Origin: Ehretia macrophylla
Lineage: Eukaryota; Streptophyta; Magnoliopsida; Boraginales; Ehretiaceae
Direction: 5' to 3'
Assembly (NCBI GenBank): GCA_037974665.1
Contig: CM075783.1
Coordinates: 39,755,712-39,819,711 of the forward strand
DNA length: 64,000 bases
Part shown: positions 1 through 11,000 of the stretch, piece after piece
Numbering within the stretch: position 1 is the first letter of the stretch
Layout: every line of letters begins with the position of its first letter
Notes under the pieces: generated by a model
Databases searched by the model: none
Told to the model about the DNA's origin: nothing
The model's input: the letters and a program-made list of their open reading frames with translations, nothing else
Program-made: the position numbers and the translations under genes

Positions 1-1088
1 CAAATGCAGTCAAGTGCTAATAAATGCATGCCGGGTTTGGGTTATTACAGAGACCTAGTCCCAAGGCCCACACCCTCGTTTTGTAAGCCCAGCCTTTACG
101 TGAAGCGAAGTTGTCTTGCCTAAGGTACTGTGGAACTTGATAATAGAAATGTGATGGATTAGGTTGTCGTCCTTTTTGCGGCTCACGACATACGATCCGG
201 GACGGAAAAACGGCGCAAAAGAAGAAAAGTATCCCGAAACTGATGAAAAGATTTGATTTTGTGCTTTTAAAATAGGCGCAGTCGAGCAGGCTAGCTGCCC
301 CCATCATAGAGCTCTCTGAGAGCTTTCCAATGATATGTTGTGCGCCACGTAACTCCTTACGGATCAAAAGTTATGGGCAAAGGAGCGATGGAGACCTGGT
401 CCCAAGCCCCACGCCCTCAGTTTGCTGGCCCAGTCTCTACGTGAAGCGAAGTTGTCTTTCCCAAGGTGCCATGGGATTTGATAATAGAAATGTGATGGAT
501 TAGGTGTTCGTCCTTTTCTTGGCTCACGACGTACGATCCGGGAAGGAAAAACAGCGCAGAAGAAGAAAAGTGTCCCAAAACTGATGAAAACTTTCGATTT
601 TGGACTCTGAAAACAAGTGTAGCCGAGCAAGGTTGTTTCCCCCATCGTAGAGCTCTCCGATAGCTTTCCAACGGAATGTTGTGCGCCACGTAACTCTTTA
701 CGGATAAAAAGTTATGGGCACCGGAGCGACGGAGACCTTGTCCCAAGTCCCACGCCCTCGGTTTACAGGCCCAGCTTCTACGTGAAGTGAAGTTGTCTTG
801 CCCAAGGTGCCGTGGGATTTGATAATAGAAATGTGATAGATTAGGTTGTCGTCCTTTTCTAGACGTACGATCCGGGAAGAAAAAACAGCGCAAAAGAATA
901 AAAGTGTCCCAAAATTGATGAAAATGTTCTATTTTGGGCTCCAAAAACAGGCTCAACTGTGTAGGCTTACTTCCCCTGTCGTAGAGCTCTTAGAGAGCTT
1001 TCCAACGGTATGCTGTGCGCCGCGTAACTCCTTACGGATCAAAAGTTATGGGCAAAGGAGCGACGGAGACCTGGTCCTAAGCCCCATT
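1..1088. repeat. 341-bp satellite, array 1 (about 3.2 monomers)
   Basis: Head-to-tail copies of a ~341-bp monomer. The landmark ACGGATCAAAAGTTATGGGC (some copies with a substitution) recurs near 360, 701 and 1037. Each copy also has the dyad AGCTCTC-N-GAGAGCT (first at 310-324) and a TGATGGATTAGGT block. By diagnostic variants the units run O (TTTGTGCT near 255), H (TTAGGTGTTCG near 501) and J. The array stops abruptly inside a monomer where inverted LTR sequence begins. The left end of the array lies outside the window. Confidence 0.95.
310..324. other. Satellite dyad, first copy
   Basis: Perfect 7-bp inverted repeat around one central base (AGCTCTC, T, GAGAGCT). It sits about 30-40 bp before the strongly conserved TAACTCCTTACGGATC block. 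The dyad recurs in nearly every monomer with a variable central base, and some monomers carry matched changes in both arms. It could be a hairpin or a site for a dimeric DNA-binding protein; no function is shown by sequence alone. Confidence 0.75.
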
Positions 1089-1285
1089 GTGAAGCCCGAC
1101 CTCGATTTTCGTGCGATACCTCGTTTTGTGTGACCTAATCTAGATTTGTGTGCTTTGACCTAGGTTTAAGAGTTGTGTTTCGTTTTGTATGCCTTGCATT
1201 GAATTACGTGCATTCATTTCGGGTTGCGTGCATTTACTTGGGAAACGTACATTCATCTCGTAGTTCGTGCTTTACCTCGTAGTGC
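1089..1285 (+). repeat. Inverted LTR-terminal fragment at the left edge of element A
   Basis: This piece begins with TGTGAAGCCCGACCTCG, which matches the start of the family's LTR in coding sense, but on the plus strand. It is the reverse complement of the minus-oriented LTR ends such as 4010-4207 and 11470-11674, covering the degenerate ~21-bp repeat zone. At about 1283-1286 it switches directly into plus-strand LTR interior (AAGCAATCATTCC) matching 8703 onward, with only 2-3 bp of shared sequence. It may be the remnant of an oppositely oriented element fused to A, or the product of inversion during break repair. Confidence 0.88.
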
Positions 1286-2591
1286 AAGCAATCATTCCAA
1301 GGAATCATCGTTAGGCACGTTGTCCTCAGGTACCTATTCCTGGTCTTCTTGACCTGAGATGATAAAAGAGGATGAGTCCTTATGAACTCAGCGAGGGGGA
1401 ACGAGAAATAAGTTTTGAAACTCTATTTCCGGTTCAACTTGTGAAGACCCTTTTGCAAGCATAATATATATCACAAGTAAGTCATAATGTAATATAAAAG
1501 TAAAAGAACACAATTACTCGTCTTTTCTCCCCGAGGTCCTGTAGGAACCAAGCTAGAGTACTTATACACATAGTGAAAAGGATACGGTGAGCTTTTGCTC
1601 TCAGTTCATTTCCAGTATCAGTTGTTGCGGCCAACTTCGAATCATCCCCTTATCACGCCAAATGGGTATACTCCGGATGTACCCCGAAATCCTACGACCC
1701 AACTCTTCGAGGAAGTCTAGCCCCCAAGCGAGAAAGGGAATTGGACAATGGTAGTCACGGTTGCACCGGCTAGCCCAATGCCGCCTGGTGTGCGTAAACG
1801 CTACCACGCCAAAATGAAAGGTTGCAACCTTGTATGCAATGCACATTTATGACATTTAATATATCACATTAGGAGGACAACAAAGTAGGTTACCTCTGAG
1901 CAGTCATAAGATTGCACATTGACAAGTAATTTCACTTGAAAAGCACATGGAGTTATATGAATATTAAACGGGCAGCCATGTAACGCATGTAAATCAAGTC
2001 ATATAACTCATTTCGAAGTTCACGTAATCAAATAATAAGATTATACAACATGCAACGACATCTACATGAGAACGGGTGCAAGAAAGGCCTACTTGTCAAC
2101 ATTTAATCATCGAAATCATGTTTAGGGCAATGAGGGTAACTACGGGCTGCCTACTAATTACATAATTAAACACGATATCCATAGGATCAACACTTAGCGA
2201 GTTTTTCCTAGTCATTAGGGTTTCATTTCATGCTCACCTGTGCGATTAAGCCCTAAGTTGTCACGTAATTAAAACTCAAGCCATGCATTTATTAATTAAA
2301 ACACTCTCAAGCATTCAAAACAGTCCACACAACATCCAAGTGTCACAATCCCAAGCATTTAATACAACAAGAGAAGTTACAATAATTTTCAAAGCAAATC
2401 CCAAATTGAAAACCTCACTACAATGGTCTGTTTTCTCACAATCATTGAGACAAGAAAAAAAACTCCAATTCCAGTGAACAAAATGTCAAATTAAAGCTTA
2501 AGGAGTGAACTAAATCCAGAAACAAACCTCGCATCATTTGGAGTTCGGGTTCAAGAGTTATAGACAAAGCAATGAGACTACGCAAAACTGT

Positions 2592-3010
2592 CCAGATTTG
2601 CACACATTTAAATACTTGTCGTTTTTGAAGACCTTAGGGTCAGATTTAGCCTTAGTCTATTTCTGACAAAAATGTCCAGAACTGAAAAATCGAGTAGTAC
2701 ACCAAAGGTCATGCATTTTGGATATCATTTACTAAGTCAAAACTGGTTCGTTCTACAAAAACAGTGAATCTGCCAAAACCTGCTTCATTTTCCCAGATTT
2801 TCCAGATTTGGACACATTTTGATATTTTGCCATTTTTATGACCTTAGAGTCAAAATTAGCTTTGGCCTATTTCTACGACAAATTCTCAGAACTGGAAAAA
2901 ATAGTCATCTACCAATTTTCATGCATTTTCAACCTCATTTACATGGTCAAAATCACCCTGCACCAACAAGACAGAAGACTGTCCCATACGTGATTTCATC
3001 TATCATCACA
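2592..3010. repeat. Old ~210-bp tandem duplication inside the LTR
   Basis: Two diverged units begin CCAGATTTGCACACATTT (2592) and CCAGATTTGGACACATTT (2802). They continue in parallel through GACCTTAG-GTCA, TAGCYTTRG-CTATTTCT, CAGAACTG and TCATGCATTTT. The same pair is seen in the other complete LTRs, for example near 33808 and 34022 in the solo LTR, so it predates the copies here. Confidence 0.75.
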
Positions 3011-3470
3011 TTCTAGCCAAATATCTTGCCATGCATGTTTACAAAAGCTCATGAACACACATATATCACAAGTACAGAGGTAGAAACATACATTCAAAGG
3101 CATGCATGTGGTTTTTAAAAGCTTTTCAAGAAGTTTTAGCCCTCACCTTAGCAAGACAACAAGGAAAATGCACAAACTCTTGATGAAGCAAAATGTCGAC
3201 TCTTCTCCTTGCTTAGCCGAGAGATAACTTGAGATTTCTCTAATTTCCTAGCTAAGTTACCACGTTCTTAGTAGGTGCATGTGGTTAGAACAAGAAGAAA
3301 ATGAAATGGAAGCTAACAAACTCACCTAAGCCGAAATGAAGGTTCAATGAGCTTGCATGTGTGTCTTTTGCATTCTAGCTTTGCTTGGTCGAGTTCCTAG
3401 TAGCTTGCATGACTTGATAACCCTTAGGATGATGAACTCAAGCTATGGAGAGTAGAACTTCAGCCAAGGC

Positions 3471-3540
3471 CGAGAGAGAGAGAGAGAAGAATGAGAGAAA
3501 GAATAAGAGAAAGAGAGAAAATGAAAGAAAAATGAAAAGC
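3471..3540. repeat. GA-rich microsatellite in LTR
   Basis: A (GA)n tract followed by GAGAAAG-type purine runs. On the element's sense strand it is a pyrimidine-rich CT tract. Equivalents lie at about 10915-10990, 23846-23920, 31044-31117, 54816-54880 and 62841-62905, with a shorter form at 34510-34550 in the solo LTR. A promoter-type pyrimidine patch is possible, but no TATA box or start site could be fixed. Confidence 0.7.
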
Positions 3541-3845
3541 TTTGAAATGTTTGATGCTTGTGTCGTCCTAGGGCCTTGTAAAATCTGATTTTGTGTCTTC
3601 AAGGAGCATTTTTGAATTGTCTAGTATGGGCATGGAGTTTGTGTCAAGAATATGGAGCCTTGGGTAGAGTTTTGAACCAATTTTTTTTATGCTTGTGTCA
3701 TAAACTTGTCATAGAATGTCCAAGTTTGATTTTGAATCATGCAAGGCAAGCACAAATGCAAGAAAGTGGTCGGCCAAGGCATTGCAAAATTATGAATTTT
3801 TGTCTTGTTTGAGCATTATTTAATTGAGTGCTTGGAATATGCAAA

Positions 3846-3876
3846 AGGATAAAGAATAAAGAATAAAGAATAAGAA
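3846..3876. repeat. AATAAAG microsatellite in LTR
   Basis: Short tandem run of AATAAAG units. Copy number varies among LTRs (near 24226, 31423, 55190 and 63214), with the longest run near 63214. This is ordinary replication slippage and is useful only as a marker for aligning LTRs. Confidence 0.7.
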
Positions 3877-4207
3877 TGTCTAGCTTTTGGTGCAATTTTG
3901 TCTTCTAGTGCATTGACTTAACATTTAAATATTAGTTAGTGGAGTTTGTAGGATTAATTAATGATCTAATGCTTCGTGTAAGATGCTTTCTTGATTAGCG
4001 TGCGGGTACGCTTTCCTAGGTCTAGGGCACGAACTATGAGATGAATGCACGTTTCTCAAGTAAATGCACGCAACCCTAAATGTATGCACATAATTCAATG
4101 CAAGGTACACAAAACGAAACACGACTCTTAAACCTAGGTCAAGGCATGCAAATCTAGGTTAAGGCACATGAAATGAGGTATCGCACGCAAATCAAGGTCG
4201 GGCCTCA

Positions 4208-4361
4208 TACTATCCTCCTTGTTCTTCGGTAAGAAGTGCGCTAACTTGGTCAATCTATCCACTATGACCCAAACGGCGTCATGACCCTTTTGTGACCTGG
4301 GCAGGTCCATGACAAAGTCCATAGTTATATGTTCCCATTTCCATCGAGGAATCTCCAACGG
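4208..4361 (-). pseudogene. Element A integrase core fragment, fused to LTR
   Basis: Decodes to the start of the integrase catalytic core: WEHITMDFVMDLP, holding the first Asp of the D-D-E triad, then a VWVIVDRLTK segment and NKEDS. The frame then runs straight into LTR sequence. Everything downstream that C retains (second Asp, the Glu motif, the GPF motif and the chromodomain) is deleted, about 0.98 kb by comparison with 55565-56541. CTCA is present at both deletion ends. The fragment cannot encode a working integrase. Confidence 0.88.
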
Positions 4362-5564
4362 TTAAAGTAAACCTACTGGCTGTTGATGTTCTGCTTTGAC
4401 TCTCTGGCAAGTCAAACACCGTGCAACAAACTCCGCAATCTCTCTCTTCATGTTATTCCACCAATAGTATTGCTTCAAATCCCGGTACATCTTTGTTCCG
4501 CCGGGGTGAATAATGTATCTTGAGTTATGGGCTTCTTCAAGAATCTTCTTTTTCAACTCTGGATCATTAGGAACACAAATCTGATTCCTAAACCTCCAAA
4601 TACCATCATCATGAAACTTGAAATCTGTGTTGCTTTCTTTAATCTTCTGAAACTGTTGGTCCTTCTGTTGAGCCTCTTGTAATTTAGACAACAATGTCGA
4701 TTGAACTTGTGTAGTGGCAAATAGTAATCCTTTTTGAGTCAATTGTGGTTTCCACAAGAATGCTTCCTCTAACAACTCCTGCACCTTGACTTCCAGTTTT
4801 GCCATGCTCGCCTTCCGACTTAAGGCATCTGCAACTACATTTGCTTTACCAGGCACATAATTGATTGTGCAGTTATAATCATCCAAAAGCTCCATCCACC
4901 GCCTTTGCCTCATGTTCAACTCTTTTTGTGAGAACAAGTATTTCAAGCTCTTGTGATCAGTAAACACCTCGAACTTGTTACCCCATAGATAGTGCCTCCA
5001 TTTCTTGAGTGCAAACACAATAGCCGCTAACTCCAAATCGTGCGTTGGGTAATTTAATTCATACGGCTTCGGTTTCCTAGAAGCATACGCAATCACTCTA
5101 CCATTTTGCATCAACACACAACCAAGTCCTTCCTTCGAAGCATCGCTATAGATTACAAAACCTTGACTCCCTTCAGGCAATGCAAGAACAGGTGCGGTAG
5201 TCAATCTTCTTTTCAATTCTTGGAAACTGTTCTCGCACTTGTCATCCCACACGAACTTTGTTTTCTTTTGAGTGAGCTTTGTAAGCGGTCCTGCAATCTT
5301 TGAGAAATCCTTCATGAATCTCTGATAATAGCTGGCTAGACCAAGAAAACTCTGAACCTCCGTAATGTTTTCCGGCTTCTTCTAGGACATCACCGCTTCT
5401 ATCTTTGCTGGATCCACTGCTATTCCCTCTTGGGATATGATGTGCCCCAAAAATGCAATTTGCTGCAACCAAAATTTGTACTTGCTAAACTTTGCATACA
5501 ATTGATGCTCTCGAAGTTTCTGCAGTACCAATCGCAGATGTTGTTCATGCTCAGCCTCAGATTT
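4362..5564 (-). pseudogene. Element A pol: end of RT, RNase H and integrase zinc domain
   Basis: Continues the pol frame. RNase H is recognisable from YSDAS (Asp 58 of the piece counted from the Met at 5315), the DLELAA segment (Glu 95), FTDHKSL (Asp 120) and VADALSR (Asp 163). The integrase zinc-binding HHCC motif follows (His 263, His 270, Cys 300, Cys 303). Two nonsense codons break it: TGG to TAG at 5382-5384 and CAG to TAA at 4362-4364. The reading frame is otherwise continuous with the protease-RT part. The normal role is RNA strand removal during reverse transcription and binding of the integrating DNA ends. Confidence 0.93.
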
Positions 5565-6806
5565 CTAGTATACCAAAATATCATCAATGAAGATCACCAC
5601 AAATTGGTCCAAGTAGGGTTGAAACACCCTATGCAGCAAGTCCATAAAAGCTGTAGGGGTATTAGTTAGTCCAAATGGCATCACCACATATTCATAATGC
5701 CCATATCTCGTCCTGAAAGCCGTTTTAGGCACATCCTCCTTTTTGATCCGCAACTGATAGTACCCTTGCCTCAAGTCGAGCTTCGAATACACTTTGGCTC
5801 CCTGAAGTTGATCAAACAACTCGTTGATCAGTGGAAGTGGGTATTTATTCTTGACAGTCACTTGGTTCAATCCTCGGTAGTCGATGCATAGCCTCAACGT
5901 TCCATCTTTCTTCTTTACAAATAGGACTGGTGCACTCCACGGAGAAGAACTTGGTTGAACAAACCCCTTCTTCAACAATCCTTGCAATTGGTCCTTCAAT
6001 TCTTGTAGCTCGGCCGGTGCCATACGATAGGGAGCTTTAGATATCGGCTGGGTGCCAGGCAGTAATTCTATAATGAACTCGATCTCCCGATTTGGGGGTA
6101 AACCGGGCAATTCTTCTGGAAACACATCCGTATAATCTTTAATCACTGGCATCTCCTCCAACTTAGCTTTGTCCGATGGCTTGTTGATGAGGTAAGCTAA
6201 GTATCCACTGCATCCTTTCCTCAAGGACTTCACTGCTTTTGTAGATGAAATGATGCAATTCCCGGTGAAGTCTCTTCGACCCATTACCTCCAATATTGGT
6301 TGACCAGGTATCTGGAATGTTACAATCTTCGTCCGGCAATCTAGTTGGGCATGATGCTTTGCCAACCAGTCCATCCCTAAAATGACTTCATAGTCTCGAA
6401 AAGGTAATACAATAAGATTGGCTGAGAATTCCTTATCTTTTATTTGGATTTTACATGCTTTACAAGCTGAGCTAGTAGCAAGTTTAGAACTCATCGGAGT
6501 ACCAACTTCTACTTCGTAAGGCAAACATACAACTCGTAGTTTCATACGTTGCACACATAAGGGAGTAATAAATGAATGAGTAGCACCTGGATCAATTAGC
6601 ACCCTAACAGGTTGATTCAGTATCAAGAATGTACCTTCAACAACAGTGGTCTCCTCTAGAAGCTCCTCGCATTCAATAGCATAAGCTCGAGCCTGAATTC
6701 TAGGAACTGGAGTCTTGCCTCTACTAGCTGGTTTAAATTGATTTTGTCCTGCTTGCCATTTAGGACAATCCTTGATCTGATGCTGATCACTACCACACCG
6801 CACACA
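5565..6806 (-). pseudogene. Element A protease and reverse transcriptase region
   Basis: Open for 412 codons, counting from the residue at 6803. It starts in the second gag zinc knuckle ([14 protein letters not shown]), then an aspartic protease with D-P-G-A-T (residues 71-75) and ILGMDWL (141-147), then the reverse transcriptase. RT landmarks are the LPPNREIEF linker, CIDYRGLN (306-313), [10 protein letters not shown] (341-350), MPFGLTN and the catalytic F-I-D-D (405-408). The piece ends just after the F-I-D-D motif at a TCG to TAG nonsense codon (5565-5567). The protease has Pro where many families have Ser or Thr; this also occurs in related plant elements. Confidence 0.95.
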
Positions 6807-7793
6807 TCATCCCGACTTCTTCCAACATTGAGCCTCGGTATGACCCTTCTTGCCACAGTAAGAACAGTTGATAGACTGAGTATCAGGTGAACTACCTGTG
6901 GATCCGCGAGTGGAAGATGCTGATGGTGCTTTAGTCGGGCCACGATTATTAACTGGTCTGTTCTTGCTCTGACCCTGACTATGACTCTGGCTCTGGAATT
7001 TTCTCTGTTGACCTGGAGGCTGGTATGGTTTCTTGTTCGGCTGGCTCGAATCGGCTCTATCAAGTTTCCTCTTCTCAACTCGAGAAGCAGCAGCAAGGAG
7101 AGCAGAATAAGTATCGAAGTCATGCGAAGCCAACTGGTCCTGAATTTTCGGCCTCAACCCATTCGTAAATTTCCACATCTTCGCCTCAGGAGTACTGACC
7201 ATGTATTGAGCATAACGGGATAGTCGGTCAAAACGAGCCTCGTACTGGGCCACCGTCATGTTACCCTGGTTCAAGTGCATAAATTCCTTAATTCGCCTCT
7301 GCTTGGAAACTGCAGGTACATATTTCTCCTTAAATGCCTTAACAAAATTACCCCACAAGCGAAGCATATGATCAGTTTCCCAAAGTGCCTCCACAGTGTG
7401 CCACCAATGCTCAGCATCCCCGTGCAACAGAAACACAGCAAACTCTACCTTTTCTTCATGAGTATAGTCAAGTGGCCTGAAAATCCTCTCGATCTCAGAC
7501 AGCCAAGCCTCTGCCTTTTCATCATCAGCTTCCCTGTGGAATTTGGACGGGCGAAAGTCAAGGAACTCCCTCATTCTGCTATGTCTCCCATGGTTAACAT
7601 CATTCATGTTGTTGTTGTTGTTGTTGTTGTTGTTTGTTTCACGTGCATCTTGACATTCCATCACTCGTGACACGCGATCCATGGCATTCGCCATCATATT
7701 AAACATAGCTATGCCGGGATTAGTTTGATAAGCATCTCCGGTCTCTTGGGGCTCACCGCTCCTATTAGTAGTGCGGGTACTAGGGCCATCCAT
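6807..7793 (-). pseudogene. Element A gag region (328 codons, then stop)
   Basis: Gag polyprotein that would form the virus-like particle. The ATG at 7793 is chosen because B and C start at the equivalent Met with the same GPSTR-TNRS context. Residues 54-62 are a run of nine Asn; residues 74-240 are the retrotransposon gag core (REFLDFRPSKF, AEAWLSEIERIF, WWHTVEALW, FKEKYVP). A basic, Gln/Ser-rich linker leads to a CCHC knuckle, CSYCGKKGHTEAQC (Cys 310, Cys 313, His 318, Cys 323). The TGA at 6807-6809 replaces the CGA Arg codon seen in B, just before a second knuckle. Gag and pol share one frame, so the ancestral product was a single gag-pol protein. Confidence 0.95.
7608..7634 (-). repeat. 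Trinucleotide run encoding poly-Asn in gag
   Basis: Nine GTT units on the plus strand (AAC on the sense strand) encode nine Asn. The same position is shorter in B (near 27750-27770) and shorter still in C (near 59942), so the tract is length-variable between copies. It lies between the N-terminal gag segment and the core and probably tolerates slippage. Confidence 0.85.
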
Positions 7794-8074
7794 CTATAGG
7801 CACAGATTACGATGCACAATTTATTGGAATACGACAAAACAAGAATTTAATGCATAAGATATGTGACGTATAATTTTATATAGATACATAATTCTAGAAA
7901 CAATTAAGACATGTTAATCACATAAGCACATAGAACATAGAATGCACAATTAACATTATCACACAATAACATATAGACAAGTCATCCTAATTACCTTAGG
8001 GCTTTACCCATGGTCCGAGAGTTAAACCCGGCTTAAGCAATCTAAGCTCTGATATGATTAAGATATATATAAGG
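7794..8074 (-). other. Element A untranslated leader
   Basis: AT-rich sequence between the 5' LTR and the gag ATG, alignable with 27930-28206 and 60115-60393. It holds the decayed primer site at its LTR end. No ORF or structured element is recognised beyond that. Confidence 0.7.
8046..8057 (-). other. Degenerate primer-binding site of element A
   Basis: On the sense strand this reads TCATATCAGAGC. It differs at two positions from the TGGTATCAGAGC conserved in B and C, which matches the 3' end of initiator tRNA-Met. It lies 17 nt inside the LTR edge. The mismatches fall at the 5' end of the site and would weaken priming. Confidence 0.7.
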
Positions 8075-11000
8075 TGTCACGCCCCAACCCGACCTATAAA
8101 GGTTAGACTAGGGTGTGATCCAAACATTCAAGTCATATCACGTACTTAATCGTTCATGAAATTTTTAACACTTAACATTTTAGCCTAAACTCCACAAATT
8201 CTCCGGAAATCCGGCAGCATAACGGTTGTAATTGGGATCTTTAGTTTGACCTAATTCTTTAAACGTCTCAAAATTTCCAATCTCAATTTCATTTCTAACT
8301 AAGATTACTATTTATCACCAATCGAAACGTCTAACAGTTATCTCGAAGTCTCGTTTGATTAATAACCTAGCATGATACTATGTCTCGTTTGTTTGTTAAT
8401 CCTTGTTACAAAAGTACCTGTTGATCTTAGCTTAACAATGAGTACCTACTTAAGATTGGATAGATTCATTTTACTTAATCCTTACCTGATACTTCATAAT
8501 CCTATGATAGATATTAGTCAATAGCGATAGCAAAAACAACCATAGTAGTGACTATCTAGTTATGATCAGTACAAACCAAAATTAGACCCCAAATTACAAC
8601 GGGGGTCATTTACAATACAATAACAAGCAACATAAGAAATAAAATAGTCTTCAAGCAACATATCGTTCACAAAATGGCCATAGTCAAGTAAGGCATGTAA
8701 GACAAGCAATCATTCCAGTGAATCATCATTAGGCACGTTGTCCTTGGGAACCTGTTCCTGGTCTTCTTCGCCTGAGATGATAAAAGAGGGTGAGTCCTTA
8801 TGAACTCAGCGAGGGGAAACGAGAAATAAGTTTTGAAACTCTTTTTCCGGTTCAATTATGAAAACCTTTTTTTGCAAGCATGACATATATCACAAGTAAG
8901 TGCATAATGTAATGTAAAAGTAAAAGAACAAAATTACCCGTCTTTCCTCCCCAAGGTCCTCTAGGAACCAAGCGAGAGTACTTATACACATAGTGAAAAT
9001 GATACGGTGTGCTTTTTGCTCTCAGTTCAGTTCTAGCATCAGTTGTTGCGGCCGACTTCAAATCATCCCCTTATCACGCCAAATGGGTGTACTCCGAATG
9101 TACCCCGAAATCCTACGACCCAACTCTCTGAGGAAGTCTAGCCCCCAAGCGAGAGAGAAAATTGGACAATGGTAGTCACGGTTGAACCGGCAAGCCCGAT
9201 GTCTCCCAGTGTGCGTGAACGCTACCACGCCAGAATGAAAGGTTGCAACCTTGTATGCAATGCACATTTATGACATTTAATATATCACATTAGGAGGACA
9301 ACAAAGTAAGTTGCCTCCGAGCAGTCATAAGATTGCACATTGACAAGTAAACACACAAGGCACGATATGACAAGTAATTTCACTTGAAAAGCACATGGAG
9401 TTATATGAATATTAAATGAGCAGCCATGTAACGCATGTAAATCAAGTCATATAACTCATTTCAAAGTTCACGTAATCAAATAATAAGATTATTCAACAAG
9501 CAACGACATCTACGTGGGACCGGGTGCAAGAAAGGTCTACTTGTCAACATGTAATCATCGGAACCACATTTAGGGCTATAAGGGCAACTACGGGCAGCCT
9601 ACTAATCACATAATTAAACACGATATTCATAGGATCAACACTTAGCGAATTTACCTAGTTACTAGGGTTTCATTTCGTGCTTACCCGTGCGATTAAGCCC
9701 CAAGTCATCTCGTAATTAAACTCAAGCCATGCATTGATTAATTCAAACACCCTCAAGCATTCAAAACAGTCTACACAACATCCAAATGCTACAATCCCAA
9801 GCATTTAATACAACAAGAGAAGCTACAATAATTTTTCTAAGCATATCACTAGATGAAAACCTCACTGCAATGGTCTGTTTTCTCACAATCATTGAGACAA
9901 GAAAACAAACTCCAATTCCAGTAAACAAAATGTCATATTAAAGCTTAAGGAGTGAACTATATTCAGAAACAAATCTCACATCATTTGGAGTTCGGGTTCA
10001 AGAGTTATAGCCAAAACCGTGAGACTACACAAAACTGTCCACATTTGTATACATTTCAATCCTTGTCGTTTTTGAGGGCTTTAAGGTTAGATTTAGCCTT
10101 AGTCCATTTCTGACAAAAATGTCCAGAACTGAAAAATCTAGCAGCAAACCAAATTTCATGAATTTTGGATATCATTTACTAAGTCAAAACTGATTCTTTC
10201 TACAAGAACAGTGAATCTGCCAAAACCTGCTTCATTTTCCCAGATTTTCCAGATTTGGACACATTTTGATATTTTTCCCTTTTGAGGACTTTAGATTCAA
10301 AATTAGCTTTGGCCTATTTCTGCAAAAAATGCTCAGAACTGGAAAACCTAGTCACCTACCAATTTCACGCATTTTCAACCTCATTTACCTGGTCAAAATC
10401 ACCCCGAACCAGCAAGATAGAAGACTGTCCCATACGTAATTTCATCTATCATCACCTTCTAGCCAAATATCTTGCCATGCATGTTTACAAAAGCTCATGA
10501 ACACACATACATCACAAGTACAGAGGTAGAAATAGACATTCAAAGGCATGCATGTGGTTTTTAAAAGCTTTTCAAGAAGTTTTAGCCCTCACCTTAGCAA
10601 GACAACAAAGAAGATGCACAAACTCTTGATGAAGCACAATGTCGACCTTTTTCCTTGCTTAGCCGAGAGACCACTCGAGATTTCTCTAATTTCCTAGCTT
10701 AGCAACCAAGTTCTTAGTATGTGCAAATGGCTAGAACAAAAAGAAATGAAATGGAAGCTAACAAACTTACCAAACACGAAGTGAATGTGCTATGGGCTTG
10801 CATGTGCGACTTTTGCACTCTAGCTTGCTTCGTCGAGTACCTTGGTAGCTTGGAGGTCTTGATGAACCATTGAGTGATGAAATTAAGCTATAGAGAGTAG
10901 GATTTCAGTTAGGGCAGAGAGAGAGAGAGAGAGAAGAGATGAGAGAGTGAGAGAAAATGTGAGAAAGAAAGAATGAATGAAAGAAAAATGAAAGCTTTGA

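Larger units (their letters stand above)
1286..4207 (-). mobile_element. Element A left (3') LTR, truncated
   Basis: Aligns along its length with 8703-11674. It carries the family landmarks in order: a GATCATCCCCTTATCACG-like block near 1640, an old ~210-bp internal duplication (units from 2592 and 2802), a GA-rich tract (3471-3540), an AATAAAG run (3846-3876) and the degenerate GCACG-rich repeats near 4010-4207. Relative to the right LTR it has lost ~27 bp between two GACAAGTAA repeats near 1920 (both present at 9341-9378). It ends at GGGCCTCA, fused directly to integrase sequence. No protein-coding content is supported. Confidence 0.92.

Noticed and set aside
1089-4207. Terminal inverted repeats of a DNA transposon or foldback element around the left LTR
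   Set aside because: Both arms are the LTR terminal sequence of this retroelement family, and the interior is LTR. A rearranged LTR explains everything.
6558-6600. Protease D-P-G-A-T motif as an inactivating mutation
   Set aside because: All copies here have Pro at that place, and related plant elements do too, so it is a family feature and not decay.
7264-7670. Plus-strand ORFs opposite gag and pol (for example 7275-7670 and 27264-27941)
   Set aside because: They are antisense shadows of the gag and pol frames, whose motifs are clear on the minus strand. Their translations show no domain.
8667-9267. Other short ORFs inside the LTRs, including the 103-codon one at 32393-32704
   Set aside because: Most are not kept in the same frame across LTR copies and have no recognisable domain. 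The one recurring sense frame is reported only as an observation.
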